Part shown: in pieces, positions 21,931 through 33,169 of the stretch
How the letters are laid out: the number at the start of each line of letters is the position of its first letter
How positions within the stretch are numbered: position 1 is the first letter of the stretch
Assembly: GCA_033977485.1 (NCBI GenBank)
Contig: CM066984.1
Location: 27,633,501 to 27,697,500 of the forward strand
DNA length: 64,000 bases
Reading direction: 5' to 3'
Source: Hydrangea macrophylla
Taxonomy: Eukaryota; Streptophyta; Magnoliopsida; Cornales; Hydrangeaceae
Program-made: the position numbers and the translations under genes
Notes under the pieces: generated by a model
The model's database searches: none
Seen by the model: only the letters and a program-made list of their open reading frames with translations
What the model was told of the DNA's origin: nothing

Positions 21931-22561
21931 TGTTAATTCCTGAGATGATTCTGTTAAGTATTCCATGACTTTTTGTTTTAGAAATCTGTTATCAAATTGT
22001 CCCAATAAGCTCAGTTTGTCACAACAGTTTTTAGAACTTAAAGCCTTGAGGCCTTTTCTTCAATGACTTTTGAAAACCACTTTGAATGCTAACACCATTT
22101 AGAGTGCAAGTAATTACCATTGTTTTAAACCGTCTTCCAAGTATTTTAAATCAACTGTGATGATGTAGTCCCTGTCATGAAAGGGAAATTGATTTTATAT
22201 CTTTAGAAAAATACGGAATGCTGAAGAGAAATGAACTCCATAGAACATTAATGAGTATGCATGATAGATGGTTAGGATTAATGTGGATTCACGTGTTTCC
22301 AACACCTTTAATTCATCTGTTTTAATTTATTATGTTTCGTTATGCTTTAGTTCAATATTTAGTTTAATTTAATTCATTAGGATTCATTAGAACATCCACC
22401 CGTATATTAATATTTTCAGTTTCTTTAGGTTGTAACTTAGTAGATATTTTTCCTATTCCTTCCCTGTGGGATCGACCTGGACTTATCTAGTATTACTTGC
22501 ACGATCACCTACACTTGGGTGTTGCACAAGAGCGCACAACTATTTAGTCGTGTCAAGTTTT

Positions 22562-22578
22562 TGGCGCCATTGTCGGGG
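22562..22578 (+). other. Primer binding site, tRNA-Asp type, two mismatches
   Basis: TGGCGCCATTGTCGGGG lies six bases after the LTR. It is the Athila-type tRNA-Asp primer site with two substitutions, both explicable as CpG or C deamination. Confidence 0.8.
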
Positions 22579-22783
22579 AAGGCAACTAGGTTTGGGTTTT
22601 ATTATGTTATTTCTAATTTTTGCTTACTTTTCAAAAAAAAAATTAATTAATAATAATAATAAAAAGAATAAAAAAAATACAAATACAAATTTTTAGAAAA
22701 AAATAATAATAATAAAAACTTTAGACTTTTTCTCTCACAAGTAAATAAATAAAAATTTTATTGTTTAAAAATTTTGGATAAAC

Positions 22784-24484
22784 ATGCCTTATTCATATTA
22801 CCCTCCATACAACACAAACATCATGAATAGGTACACTTTAGGTGATGAAAACTATTCCCCAAGTTGGAAAGCACCCACATATGACGCAGATTATCAACCT
22901 GAGTGCTACCAACCACCACAATGGGAAACAAATAGTGGTAGTTCCCCGTATTATCAAACGTATCAAGAACCTCCACATGAAGAGTTCTATCAACCGCAAT
23001 GGGGCGATAACCACAATGATAATGTAGAATATAGTAGTAGTTTCCACGATTACCAAACGCACCAAGACTTTCCCTTTGGCGAGTCTTGTCCACAAACATA
23101 TTGGGATGGGAATTACTACCAACAACAATGGGACAAAACTTCATATAGTAATAATGAGGAGAATAACCACGTTGAGGATAGTGGTATGTTGAAATTGCTA
23201 CTGAATGAAATGAAAAGGCTAGATAGTGCACTTGATAAATTAGAAACTAGATATCAACAAACATATGCTAGCCAACCTTTAAAAGACTATACCAGTCCTT
23301 CAACACTACAACCTAAATTTCAAGACACTAACAATGGAATGGAAATAGAGGACTATGATAGGTTTATACCGAATGAGGTTAACAACTCACTCGAGAAAGT
23401 CATAACCCAACAAGAACTCCAAAACCAAACCATTAAGCATGAAGTTGTAGAACCATCTTCTCCTCAATATGCATCCCCAGACATTAACTCCTTCACTACC
23501 TTGATAAAATTGCACAATCTCTTTATCCAAAGCACCTCAATAGATGATATATATAGTGAGGAGAGTTACAAGGATGAGAATGAGGATTTAAAAGATAATG
23601 ACAGTTTATGTGATTGCACGCAACTCTGAAAGGAGGAGTCCCCTGTTGACTTTCTCCCTAACTTTGATAGTGACCCTAGGGAGGACATTATTGAAATTTC
23701 TAAATTCGATTTAGATTCATCTGATATTCATGAACCCTCACCTCTTTCGGCCGAAGAGGTTGTGTCACCAAGTTGCCCATCACCTATCCTCTCTATTAAT
23801 CAAAACTCTCATCCCGAGCTTAAAAGTTGTGTGTACCCCACTATTAAACAAAATGAATGTGTTGTAGAAGAGGTTGATAAATATTCTAGCACATGTACTT
23901 CACCAAACTTTAAATTTCAAAATTTTGTGAGAGAGGACTTGAAAAATATTAGGCCCACATTAGATGATCTTAAACTTCAACAAGAAGCTAGTAATCTACT
24001 AGACTGCTTGACCTTCTTGAGTAATACTGACATTGAGGCCCAAATAGATAGCTTTATCTAAGTCCAGTCCAAAACCATGTGCATAGAACAAAAATTAAAT
24101 TCCTATGATCATATTTCTATAGATTCTGTTCTAGGACAAGAGGAGGGTAATAAAACTTTATTAGAATATCACCTAGACTCTGCTCCTTTTATCGAACCGT
24201 GGCCACCTCCTTGTATTAAAATAGAGGCCGTTATAGAAAATACCAACACCAAAGATCTTTCCTTGAGTATAATTCCTAAAACGTGTGGTATTCCTCTTAT
24301 AACTATGCCCAACAAATTTGGAAGTCATTGGTTTTGCATCATCTCCTCTGACCTTGAGCCTGACATTAGTTGGGGGGAGTTGCGTTTTTATGAGGACCCC
24401 AAAAGTCTTCTCACTGTTAAATTATTTAATTGGGAAGATCCTCAAAAATTTCGGTTATTACTATATGATAAAAATCTTGATTAA
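22784..24484 (+). pseudogene. Athila2 single reading frame, unknown protein, two stops
   Basis: One frame of 566 codons starts at ATG 22784, about 200 bp after the primer site, and ends at TAA 24482-24484. It is broken only by TGA at 23627-23629 and TAA at 24059-24061. Residues 1-130 are rich in Tyr, Gln, Pro and Asn, with repeated YQPPQW and YYQ-type words. A predicted helix (SGMLKLLLNEMKRLDSALDK, about residue 135) follows, then an acidic low-complexity region. The C-terminal 130 residues look globular, with WFCIISSDLEPDISWGELRF and KLFNWEDPQKFRLLLYD. I recognise no Gag, protease or polymerase motif. The Tyr/Gln-rich part plus helix resembles in composition the linker between Gag and protease in Athila1, so a diverged Gag remnant is possible. 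Two stops in 1.7 kb suggest it decayed only recently. Confidence 0.55.
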
Positions 24485-26410
24485 CCGAATTTATTTACTG
24501 AGTAGTTATATTATATTCTCTATTTTTCCTTGTTGCAACTAATGATTTTGCAAGTAACTTAAAAAAAATTGGATATTAACGCATCGAGGTAACATCCTTC
24601 CTTCTCTCGCTTTACTTTACATGTCCATATGCTTAGTTTAGAACATTGGGGACAATGTTTAGTTTTAGTTGGGGGGGGAGTGAGTCATTGCATGCCTCGT
24701 TTCTTTCTTTTTATGATTTAATGTCAATATACCTGCTTAGCAACATGACTCAGTAAATTAAAATTGTCAAAAATTTTAAAATTTTTAACTTTATTTTTAA
24801 AGATAATAAGATGGTTCTTGTATTTCTCTCTTAGTTAATGTAGTTAGTTATGATGCATTAGTGTTATTTTCTATATGTTATTAGTATGTGATACACTATG
24901 GTAGTTTGTTTACTATCTTAGTTATAGTATATTTTATACTTTTTAATCTTCAAACAACTTTGAGCACGTTGTGACAACCTTGTACATAGCTAAAATGGAT
25001 TAGTAAGCATAACTTAGATATCTTGAGAGACGATAGTGGAGACTAATAACCCAAGTGAGCTTTTGTGCCATTCTTTATTTTTGAGGGTTTTATAAACTAC
25101 TCTTACTTTTTGAAAAGCGTATTCATTCGTTGTAAGTCTCAATTTTCTTCATTTTGACTGATTACTAGAAGAGACCGTTCAGGATTTACCAACTTTAGAG
25201 CTCTTGAATTTACTGAAATGAATTATCCTATTAACTTAGAAAATGATTTAGGCCATCTTTTGACCATACACGCATATACAGCCTTGGCCTACCTCTGTGC
25301 TAATCCTTTACTTCACCTCTTGAGCCTTATCATAATTGTATTGTCATTACAATTCCTTAAATCTAAGCCCAACTCCAAAATACAAGTTTGAGCTTCTTTT
25401 CTCTATCTAGGAGTGATTGGGATGCGTTATCATGACAAGAAGTTTGGTAGTGTGAATAAGGGAAAGTTGGCAAAGAAAAAAATGATGAAAAAAATAAAGA
25501 GAAAAAAATAAAGAAAAAAAAAGACATGAAAAGAAAAAAAAAATGTCAATGGTTGTTTCAAAAGAAATAAAATAATAATAAAAAAAAGAGTGAAAAATAA
25601 AATAAAAAAAAAAAAAAGGAGAGAGAGAAAGAGAGATTGGAGATGTGGGGAAGTTTGAAAAGTTGTAGTAGACATTCCAATCACATCCTTGAACCCAATT
25701 GAAAATCACAAGCCTCTTTCTTCCTTCACCTAACACCTCTTTTTCAAAGTCCTGATGATTTTAAGTTGATTGGATTTGAAGTTAAGGTAATGAGATAGTT
25801 CTCCACGGTATCTCGCTCTTCTAGTGAAAAGTATCCTTTCATGAGACTTTGTGCACTATAAAATGTCTGTTTTTCTATTTAGATATGAGAAGCATTAGAT
25901 TCCATTTACATTTACTCTTTATAACTTCCATATCATAAGTGATAATTATTACACCTAATTCGGAGTGATTTCATCTTGAGAGTGTAATCCCGGTGAGAGT
26001 TGAGTCAAAATGAACGTCTTGATAGTGTCTTGGGTTATGCAAGCTTTGAAATTAAAGTTTTGTATTTTGGTTGTCCATTCACACACACACTTGAAGATTA
26101 ATAGGTATGGAACATTCTAATGACTTTGATAGTAGATTAACTGTAATGTTAGTGTTGCATTGCTATGGCTTACTAGAGAGTTTCATGAGATTGTTGAGCT
26201 TAACTATATTGCTAAATGAGAGGAAAATTTCTTGAAAACATTTAAATTAGAAACATTACCATAAACATGAATTTTGTGGGTAGATTCACGACAATACTCG
26301 TCCACTAGGGAGAACCTAGGGGTTTAAAGGCTTGTTGCATAGGCTAAATGCAATCGCGATTCCTGCGAAAGTGAGTTTTGGATTTCTACTTTATTTTGTT
26401 TTTAATTTTT
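24485..26410 (+). other. Athila2 3' noncoding region
   Basis: No coding signal. It holds a long purine-rich and A-rich tract (25468-25640) at the position of the Athila1 tract, and about 1.4 kb of interspersed blocks homologous to 16960-18260. The region resumes after the solo LTR at 28671-28743, ending in AGTTGGGGGG, the likely plus-strand primer tract. Confidence 0.6.
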
Positions 26411-28670
26411 TGTAACACCCGCTCCCGCGATTAATTGTTAATCATGATTTAGGCATGCATTAGCATAATTAATTGGTGTTTATTAACACATGTTTAAGTG
26501 AGTTTTAACTCTCTAGTTGATTGTGGGTGTCCAAATTGGGAACCCAATGTCGGCCAATGTGGCAGTCCCAAATTGGGACATGAGTTGAGAAAGTTCCATT
26601 GTGATGGGACAAAGATGGTGGAATCACCCTTATGTGCTTAAATGTTTATTAAGGCATATGTGAGATATTTATATGTTGTGTAGAATATATTGTTTATTAT
26701 TAGAGACCATTTGTGTGGTCATTTGGGATACCTTGGTGAGGGAGAATTGAACACGCTATTTAATTAGTAGGCTAATTAGTAACTTCACAAAATTATGAGG
26801 GACCACCTATGGGACCCACGCGAGACATAGACAAATACTCACTTAAGTTTGGAGGACTAAATAAGTTGTTACAAAACTAGTTGGGGGTAAAATTGCAAAT
26901 AACCAAAAGTTGGGTGGGTTTCATAATAGAAATCCTAAGTGATATAAATGAGTTGTAGAGAGATGGAGAGATCACATCTCTTCTTCTTCATTTTTGAGTC
27001 GGTGAGAGAGAGAAAACGGAGACGGGGTTAGCCGGAGCTCTACGGCAACGATTGACGGCGCGTTCAACACCCAATTTCAATTCCAAGACCGGATTCGGAC
27101 TCGTAGAGGTGACTTCTATATTTTGGTACTGATTTTATTGAGTATAATTGTCATAATTTTCGAGACCCAATTCGGAGCGGTAATCCGTACTTGGTCGAAT
27201 TCATGTAGGATTTTAACCCGGAGTAGATTTGGGCTTCAATTTCACAACTAGGAACAAATTGCTAAGAGGTGAGTGGTTTCAATCTTGTTTATGGATGAGA
27301 TTTGTGTTTGTGTTCATTTGGGTGTAAATTACATGCCTATTTAGCTTAATCACTCATGTTTAGTTATGAATTTGTGAAAAGCGTGGTGAAATGTTTATGT
27401 GAGCATGTTTAGTTGTCTATGTGGGTCAAAGGAAAGCTCGTATGAATCCGCCATGAGATTGTTCCGTGGTGACGACCACTTGTTGCCGACAATGGCATTA
27501 GACCGCACGTGGGTGGCATGGGTCATTGGCTTGTACCGTGGACTATTGGGGGAGTCACGGACTTGCGAGTAGTGGCAGAGGAAATACAGCTTGCTTATTC
27601 GGAGATCAATTTACTTGTTGAGTTGAATATAAACATGATATGTCATCCGTGTGCTTGATTGATATCTCTTACTAAGCATATAGCTTATATATTGTAGTGG
27701 TTATTGAATAACCATTGTAGTTAAGCACGACGGCGAGAATCCGGGGAGATGAGCTTGGGGCTCGTGGAGTCGAGGAAGCTTGTAAATGTTGTAGTTTCAT
27801 GTATATAATTGTTTTTGAGCTAAACTTATAGTGTTGGTGCAAAACTTATGGTTTGTAATAATTAACTTGAGTTTATGTTAAAACTTGGAGAGATATGTTA
27901 GTTTTGGTTTAATCGCTCCAAGACTTGTGTAAATTTGGTAATTGAAGCTTAGAAGGTTGTTGGCATCTTCCATACCTTAATCATGTAGTTTTGGGTATGT
28001 TTGAATGAAAATTTGGTTTAAAAACATGTTTTGGTTGATCATAGTAGCATTGGGAGTATTTGGGAGAGATTTGGGGAGTATGTGGGAGAGATTGCACTTC
28101 ATATCTTGTGTATTGTATATGAACTTGTTAGAGTCCCTTGGGAATGCTTTAAAATGGTTTAGAAATGATTTTGAAGTTTTTTTGGAAGTCCCCATGAGAT
28201 TTGGTTTGATTATGGTAATGTTTGGGCATGTTTTAGCAGAGTTTTGACAGTAAAAATGACTTCTGCAGAGCCCGGATCAATCCGGGTTAAAGAAGGGATC
28301 GATCCGGCCTTTTGACGGGGGCATTCTGCTTGCGAAAACCTTAAATGGATCAATCCGGCTTTTGGAGCGGATCGATCCGCTCACAATTTTGCTGCACTGT
28401 TGACCTTTACGAAAACGGATATAACTCTCTATAGAAAACTCGGTTTTGCACGCCGTTTTTTGCGTTGGAACCAGGACTCAGAGACCTATCTTTTGGTTTA
28501 AAATTTACTATACCTTATTAATGACCATTTTGCCCTTGGCCTTGTTTTGTCTAACTCAAAGGTTGATTTGAGCGTGTTTTTCCTCCTTTTCAAGTGTAAC
28601 TTGTTGTTTGAAGGCCTTGGTGGCGTGCCACGTGTCTTGGGTTCACATGTGTGGATTCGGGGGCATGAAA
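26411..28670 (+). mobile_element. Solo gypsy LTR inside Athila2
   Basis: The 2260-bp unit starts TGTAACACCC and ends GGGGCATGAAA, a one-base change from the GGCGTGACA end of the LTR at 54560-57349. It is flanked by TTTTT on both sides, a low-complexity duplication. Both sides continue Athila2 3' sequence. A TATA box (GATATAAATG, near 26941) and CT-rich start region (ATCTCTTCTTCTTC) mark plus orientation. No primer site or internal region remains, so it formed by LTR-LTR recombination. Confidence 0.75.
28265..28385. repeat. CGGATCGATCCG palindrome array in solo LTR
   Basis: Four units (CCGGATCAATCCGG, GGGATCGATCCGG, TGGATCAATCCGG, CGGATCGATCCG) lie in about 120 bp. They share the ATCGAT centre with the TCGATCGATCGA arrays but have different flanks. 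Confidence 0.7.
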
Positions 28671-29137
28671 TTTTTAGAGTTAAATAAACACTATTGTAGT
28701 TCGCTTCATTGCTAGGTACTAGTAACGAGCTAGTTGGGGGGTGTGATTCGAGGTGAAAAGTGCATGTTTATAGCGTAATACATGGTCCTTTATGCATACT
28801 TTTATTCCCAAAGTCTCTATATTTAGGTGCATTCTAATAAGAATGTTATTTTTATTGTGTTAATGCTAAAACATATATTTTTGCATTGTTTTATAGGTAT
28901 TAGGATGTAAATCAATGAAGTGGAGCTAAAGAAAGTGATTCTGGTGGATAGAACAACGGAAGCAGCTGGGAAAATGCCAATTTTGACAATGAAGACTTCA
29001 GATTTGGAAGATTTTCCCAGAGATATAAAATGTAGATCTTTGATGTACGGTCGCGTGGCCGCAAACGGGAGGTCAATCCGAGGTCCGAGTAAAACGTTAT
29101 GACCATTCTCCCATCGGTGCGCAGAGTTGTCAAAATC

Positions 29138-29262
29138 AGAGAGTTCAATCGATTTAGCAAAGTTCAATCGATCGAGCCGTCGATCGATCGAACTAAGCTC
29201 GATCGATCGAACTCTATATTCATCCAAAAGTTGCGTAAACTCTGCGGGAACCCTATATATAA
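29138..29262 (+). promoter_or_regulatory. Promoter module in Athila2 3' LTR
   Basis: The palindromes here are less decayed than in the 5' LTR, with consecutive intact TCGATCGATCGAAC units near 29180 and 29200. They precede the TATA box by about 40 bp. Confidence 0.6.
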
Positions 29263-29623
29263 GTCGTTTTGATGCCAGACGAAAAGAGGACACTCCAGAG
29301 AGCGAAAAACAACAGTTTAGGGTAGTTTTAGGGTTAGATTAGGAGTAGATTAGGTTAGATTCTTATTTTTCTTCCTCTTTTCCATTGTTATATTGAAGAT
29401 TATTGAAGATTCAAGTTGGTTATATGTTTATTACAAGTTATATTCAGATTATTCCAGGTTTTTCTTCTCATTTTCTCTATTTCATTGTTTATTAGTTTGT
29501 ATGTTATGATTACTCTAGTTTTTTATTCATGTACTTGTTTATTCATGTTTCCGTAGTTTAGACGTTGGGAATATGTGATGAAACATTGATCCCCAATCTC
29601 TGCCATGCAATCTTTAGAAACCT

Positions 29624-29755
29624 TGGGCTCGATCGATCGAAGGTATTTCGATCGATCGAACCAAAGCCATAGTCAAGCGATCGAAGGCATTTCGATCGAT
29701 TGAAGGATGATGCAGTCCGGTCGATCGAGAGCGCTTCGATCGATCGATCGAACAT
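29624..29755. repeat. Downstream palindrome array in Athila2 3' LTR
   Basis: Seven units, matching the 5' LTR copy almost base for base and ending in the extended TTCGATCGATCGATCGAAC. Confidence 0.75.
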
Positions 29756-30379
29756 GTTAATTCCTGAGATGATTCTTTTAAGTATTCCATGACTTTTTGT
29801 TTTTGAAATCTGTTATCAAATTGTCCCAATAAGCTCAGTTTATCACAACAGTTTTTAGAACTTAAAGCCTTAAGGCCTTTTCTTCAATGACTTTTGAAAA
29901 CCACTTTGAATGCTAACACCATTTAGAGTGCAAGTAATTACCATTGTTTTAAACCGTCTTCCAAGTATTTTAAATCAACTGTGATGATGTAGTCCCGGTC
30001 ATGAAAGGGTTATTGATTCTATATCTTTAGAAAAATACGGAATGCTGAAGAGGAATGAACTCCATAGAACATTAATGAGTATGCATGGTAGATGGTTAGA
30101 ATTAATGTGAATTTACGTGTTTCCAACACCTTTAATTCATCTGTTTTAATTTATTATGTTTCGTTATGCTTTAGTTCAATATTTAGTTTAATTTAATTGA
30201 TTAGGATTCATTAGAACATCCACCCGTATATTAATATTTTCATTTTCTTTAGGATGTAACTTAGTAGATATTTTTCCTATTCCTTCCTTGTGGGATCGAC
30301 CTGGACTTATCCAGTATTACTTGCACGATCACCTACAATTGGGTGTTGCACAAGAGCGCACAACTATTTAGTCGTGTCA

Positions 30380-30644
30380 ACTGTAAACCAAAATCTTACA
30401 TTCTACAAGATATAACGGTCAGATCTTTCGTATGTAAGCCGAACTCTACACACCAAATCACCTACTAAGTAGAATAAGAGACACACATGTATAATATTAA
30501 ATAAATAATATAATGCAAATATTGTCCACACAGATTCTCGTAAAAAATGGAATAGCTGATTTTATTAAATTAATAATAAATTTACAACATCCTAATCAGA
30601 TCCATGAGAAAGTTAAGCATGTCTTTAAGCATATATCCCTAACA
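30380..30644 (-). mobile_element. C2 Copia LTR, fragment 3 of 3 (LTR start)
   Basis: The minus strand begins TGTTAGGGATATATGCTT at 30644, a typical Copia LTR start, and runs left into Athila2. Joined with fragments 1 and 2 the visible C2 LTR is about 1.2 kb. Its far end and any internal region lie beyond the Copia1 insertion at 5923. Confidence 0.6.
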
Positions 30645-30646
30645 AA

Positions 30647-30800
30647 GAGGAGGCCCTGGTGGCTTAATCAAGATTTGGGTCAAGGGCCCAATCGGGGAGA
30701 TTCGGAGGAGGCCCAGGGGGCTTAATCAGGATTTGGCCCGGGGGCTAAATCGTTGAGATTCGAAGGAGGCTCAGGGGACTTAATCAGGATTTGGGCCTAC
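30647..30800. repeat. 58-bp minisatellite, about 2.7 copies
   Basis: Units start at 30647, 30705 and 30763, each beginning with an AGGAGGCCC-like word and containing GGCTTAATCA and GATTTGG. The array begins immediately beyond the C2 LTR end. Confidence 0.75.
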
Positions 30801-31583
30801 TACCTACAAAAACTATTCTCACTTTGAAATAAAATGACTAACTTCACCGTGCATCTACTCTTTTCATGTAGCAATGAATGAAAGTACCTATGCAATATTT
30901 TTATAGTAGTGTACATTATTATTAAGATCAATGGAAGGAGCAATACTCATCTAGAGATATTGTTATAGTTTGTTTAATTTGTGGATTTAGAGAATGGGTC
31001 ATCTCCCTTTTGGCTTTCAATCATACATAGCTAACCGAGCGAATGGCGCTCGAAGCGCGTAGATGAAAAAAATAAAATAAAAAATTTAGAAAAAAAATTA
31101 GTTTCTTTGTGTTTTCATGTACGCTTAAATAAATTTTTTAAAAAATGTTTAATTTATTTCTCAACTCATTTTATTTTCCTTCCTATTTTTCTCAACGTTT
31201 TCCTTATTAACCAGACGAAGAAAAAAGTTTTTCTCTATGCTTTTTTTTCTTCACCAAATCCGTTAACCAAACAAAACCTTAAAGAATTGAAATTGGGTCT
31301 AATAGGTTAAGTTGGAGCTTTTTGCGTTTAATGAGAGTAAAAGAAGATTTGTTAGATAATTTGCTCTCCACTAAGGCTCTGTTTGGTGCATAGATTTAGT
31401 GGTAGAAAAGAAAGGAAAGCACGAAAGAAAACGTTTCCTTTGTTTTGGTTATAAAAAAAAATGGTTTCAACAATAGGAAGGGGGAAAAAAAAAACATGGC
31501 AGGACATAGAATAAAAAATTTTGAGTCATTTTTCTCTCTTTTTTCTATTATTGCGACAATAATCTAAAACCTATAAAGTTTTA
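30801..31583. other. AT-rich spacer, nothing identified
   Basis: No coding frame or recognisable repeat beyond short A/T tracts. The word GGCTCTGTTTGGTGCA near 31376 resembles ends of some plant MITEs, but no partner end was found. Confidence 0.4.
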
Positions 31584-31722
31584 GGGAATTACTATGTACA
31601 CCGCTAATTTTGCTATGTACACCGCTCACCTTCACAAAAGTGAGAATTTTTAGAAGAAAAGTGATTAGAATAAAAGAATTTGGGTATACATAACAAATAC
31701 ACGGGTGTATATAACAATTCCC
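31584..31722. mobile_element. 139-bp MITE, hAT-like
   Basis: Terminal inverted repeats GGGAATTACTATGTACACCG and CGGGTGTATATAACAATTCC (plus one further C) pair with few mismatches. The flanks carry a perfect 8-bp duplication AAGTTTTA (31576-31583, 31723-31730). An 8-bp duplication suits hAT. There is no coding capacity. Confidence 0.7.
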
Positions 31723-31730
31723 AAGTTTTA

Positions 31731-32945
31731 ATATTATGAATTACTTAGAGTACTATATGCGGATGAAATACCAAAGAATCACATAGTATATTATTGAAGA
31801 TAGAGAACATTACCCTTCCAAGGACCCCTAAAATCCCTACTTTGTGTTCTCTAAAATATAATTATAACTAGTGGGTGAGTGGCATGGACTAATATTGACC
31901 ATACAATACCTCGTGAACATACATGTGAAGGTACAACGTGCAAATTATTTTCACTAGAGAAATATGTACCTAAAATGGTGGCAATTCATAGTAGTAATAC
32001 AATTTAGAGCAATGGAATTAAGGATTGATAGCTATCTAGAGATGTTCGATGGAATAAAAAAACTGGGTTCGAATAGGTCAAATCGGACTCTTTTTTCATT
32101 TAATGAGAGGAGATCAGAGAAGATTTTTGGAGATTCGATGCTCACAAGAAGTACATAAACAAATAATGCTTTGATGGCAAAGGACCAAACGTTGTCTCAA
32201 GCTTGCCTTTCTGTAACAAGAATTGATATCAAGATTATTCTGTGCAAAAACCAAGCATTCAGATGCATTATTGTACAAAACTGAAATAATTTAGATGACA
32301 AAGATTGGCTTAAGCTTCCCTTTAAGCATTATTAAGACAAAATACCCAATAAAAGAAATCATATATGGTACAAAGCTAATAACCATATGTACATACCCTA
32401 AAACCCCTAATTCTATTCTTCCCTAAAACATTATCTTGAGGAAGCAATATAAAATACAATTCAGAATTTAACTTTGCTCACTTGATAAAAAAACATATAT
32501 CTGCATGTGGTAGTTAGGGAAGGAGTCTAAATAATGGAGGCAATATATTAGTACTTAAAGCAATATCACTACACAAATATACTCATTGGTAAGAGATGAA
32601 TAAGTTAAGAAACACCTTTTTGCTCTCAATGAGAGGAGATAAAAAAAAAAGATTTTGTGGAGATATGCTCCTCATAAGTCATAACAACTCTAATATGAAG
32701 CCAAATGCTGCCTATATGGCAAAGATTGTCCGAAGCTTTTGTTGATTGTGTTGACTGTTGCACAATAGTATCATGTCTAAGTAGTTATCTTCGAGGGTAA
32801 AAATAAAATAAGGGATATTTGGTTATAGAATCTTTAAAATTAAGTATTATAGTAAAAAATTCATACGATATGGTCATTTTTTTATAAAGTTTCTTGCTTC
32901 TTTTTAAATTTAGTAAACCCCTCTTTGGAATAAAAAAAATGGCTA
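31731..32945. other. AT-rich spacer with degenerate short repeats
   Basis: Similar phrases recur at about 31320, 32085, 32310 and 32630 (AATGAGAGGAGAT, GGCAAAGATTG), suggesting old dispersed repeats. No coding frame is convincing. Confidence 0.35.
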
Positions 32946-33160
32946 AGGTAATATTATCTGTCAACTTTAAACTATTATAACTCATTCATTTTTTAGTCTT
33001 TTGCATGATTTATTTTTTGATTTCATGTATTTCTTCGATCTACACAGTGGAGTTGAAAATTGTAAATAAAAAAAATAATAATAAAAAAAAAAGGAAATTT
33101 GGAACCTCAAATTTTTTTTTTTATCTGTCAAAACAGATAATATAAAAAATATCTATTAAC
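32946..33160. repeat. Detached copy of the 180-bp AT-rich repeat
   Basis: This matches the units at 34456-35060: TTTCATGTATTTCTTC, a GGAGTTGAAAATTGTA segment, and the palindrome TATCTGTCAAAACAGATA near 33122. Confidence 0.6.
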
Positions 33161-33169
33161 TCAGATATA

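Larger units (their letters stand above)
20919..22555 (+). repeat. Athila2 5' LTR
   Basis: The 1637-bp LTR is nearly identical to the 3' copy across the stretches compared, pointing to an insertion younger than Athila1. It holds an upstream palindrome array, TATA box and downstream array. Near its end it has TTCCCTGTGGGATCGACCTGG, also present in the Athila1 LTR. Confidence 0.88.
20919..30379 (+). mobile_element. Athila2, pol-less Athila-related retrotransposon
   Basis: The LTRs (1637 and 1636 bp) start TGATTCGAGG and end CGTGTCA. They share blocks with the Athila1 LTR, for example AATGCTAACACCATT and AACTGTGATGAT. A tRNA-Asp type primer site follows the 5' LTR. The internal region has no reverse transcriptase, integrase or protease. 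It holds one reading frame of 566 codons and a 3' noncoding region homologous to that of Athila1, so it is probably non-autonomous and mobilised by Athila-type enzymes. A 2.26-kb solo gypsy LTR interrupts it. The flanking bases (AAGAC and ACTGT) do not form a target duplication. Confidence 0.8.
28744..30379 (+). repeat. Athila2 3' LTR
   Basis: A 1636-bp copy of 20919-22555. It contains the promoter array (29138-29213), TATATATAA at 29254-29262 and the downstream array (29624-29755). The following bases do not repeat those before the 5' LTR. Confidence 0.88.

Noticed and set aside
22821..23231. Minus-strand frames opposite the Athila2 reading frame
   Set aside because: They are shadows of the plus-strand frame. 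The plus frame has the correct position after the primer site and better coding composition.
20914..30384. GACTG/AACTG as a target duplication of Athila2
   Set aside because: It would require LTR ends that disagree with the TG...CA ends fixed by the primer site and by comparison with Athila1, plus a mismatch.
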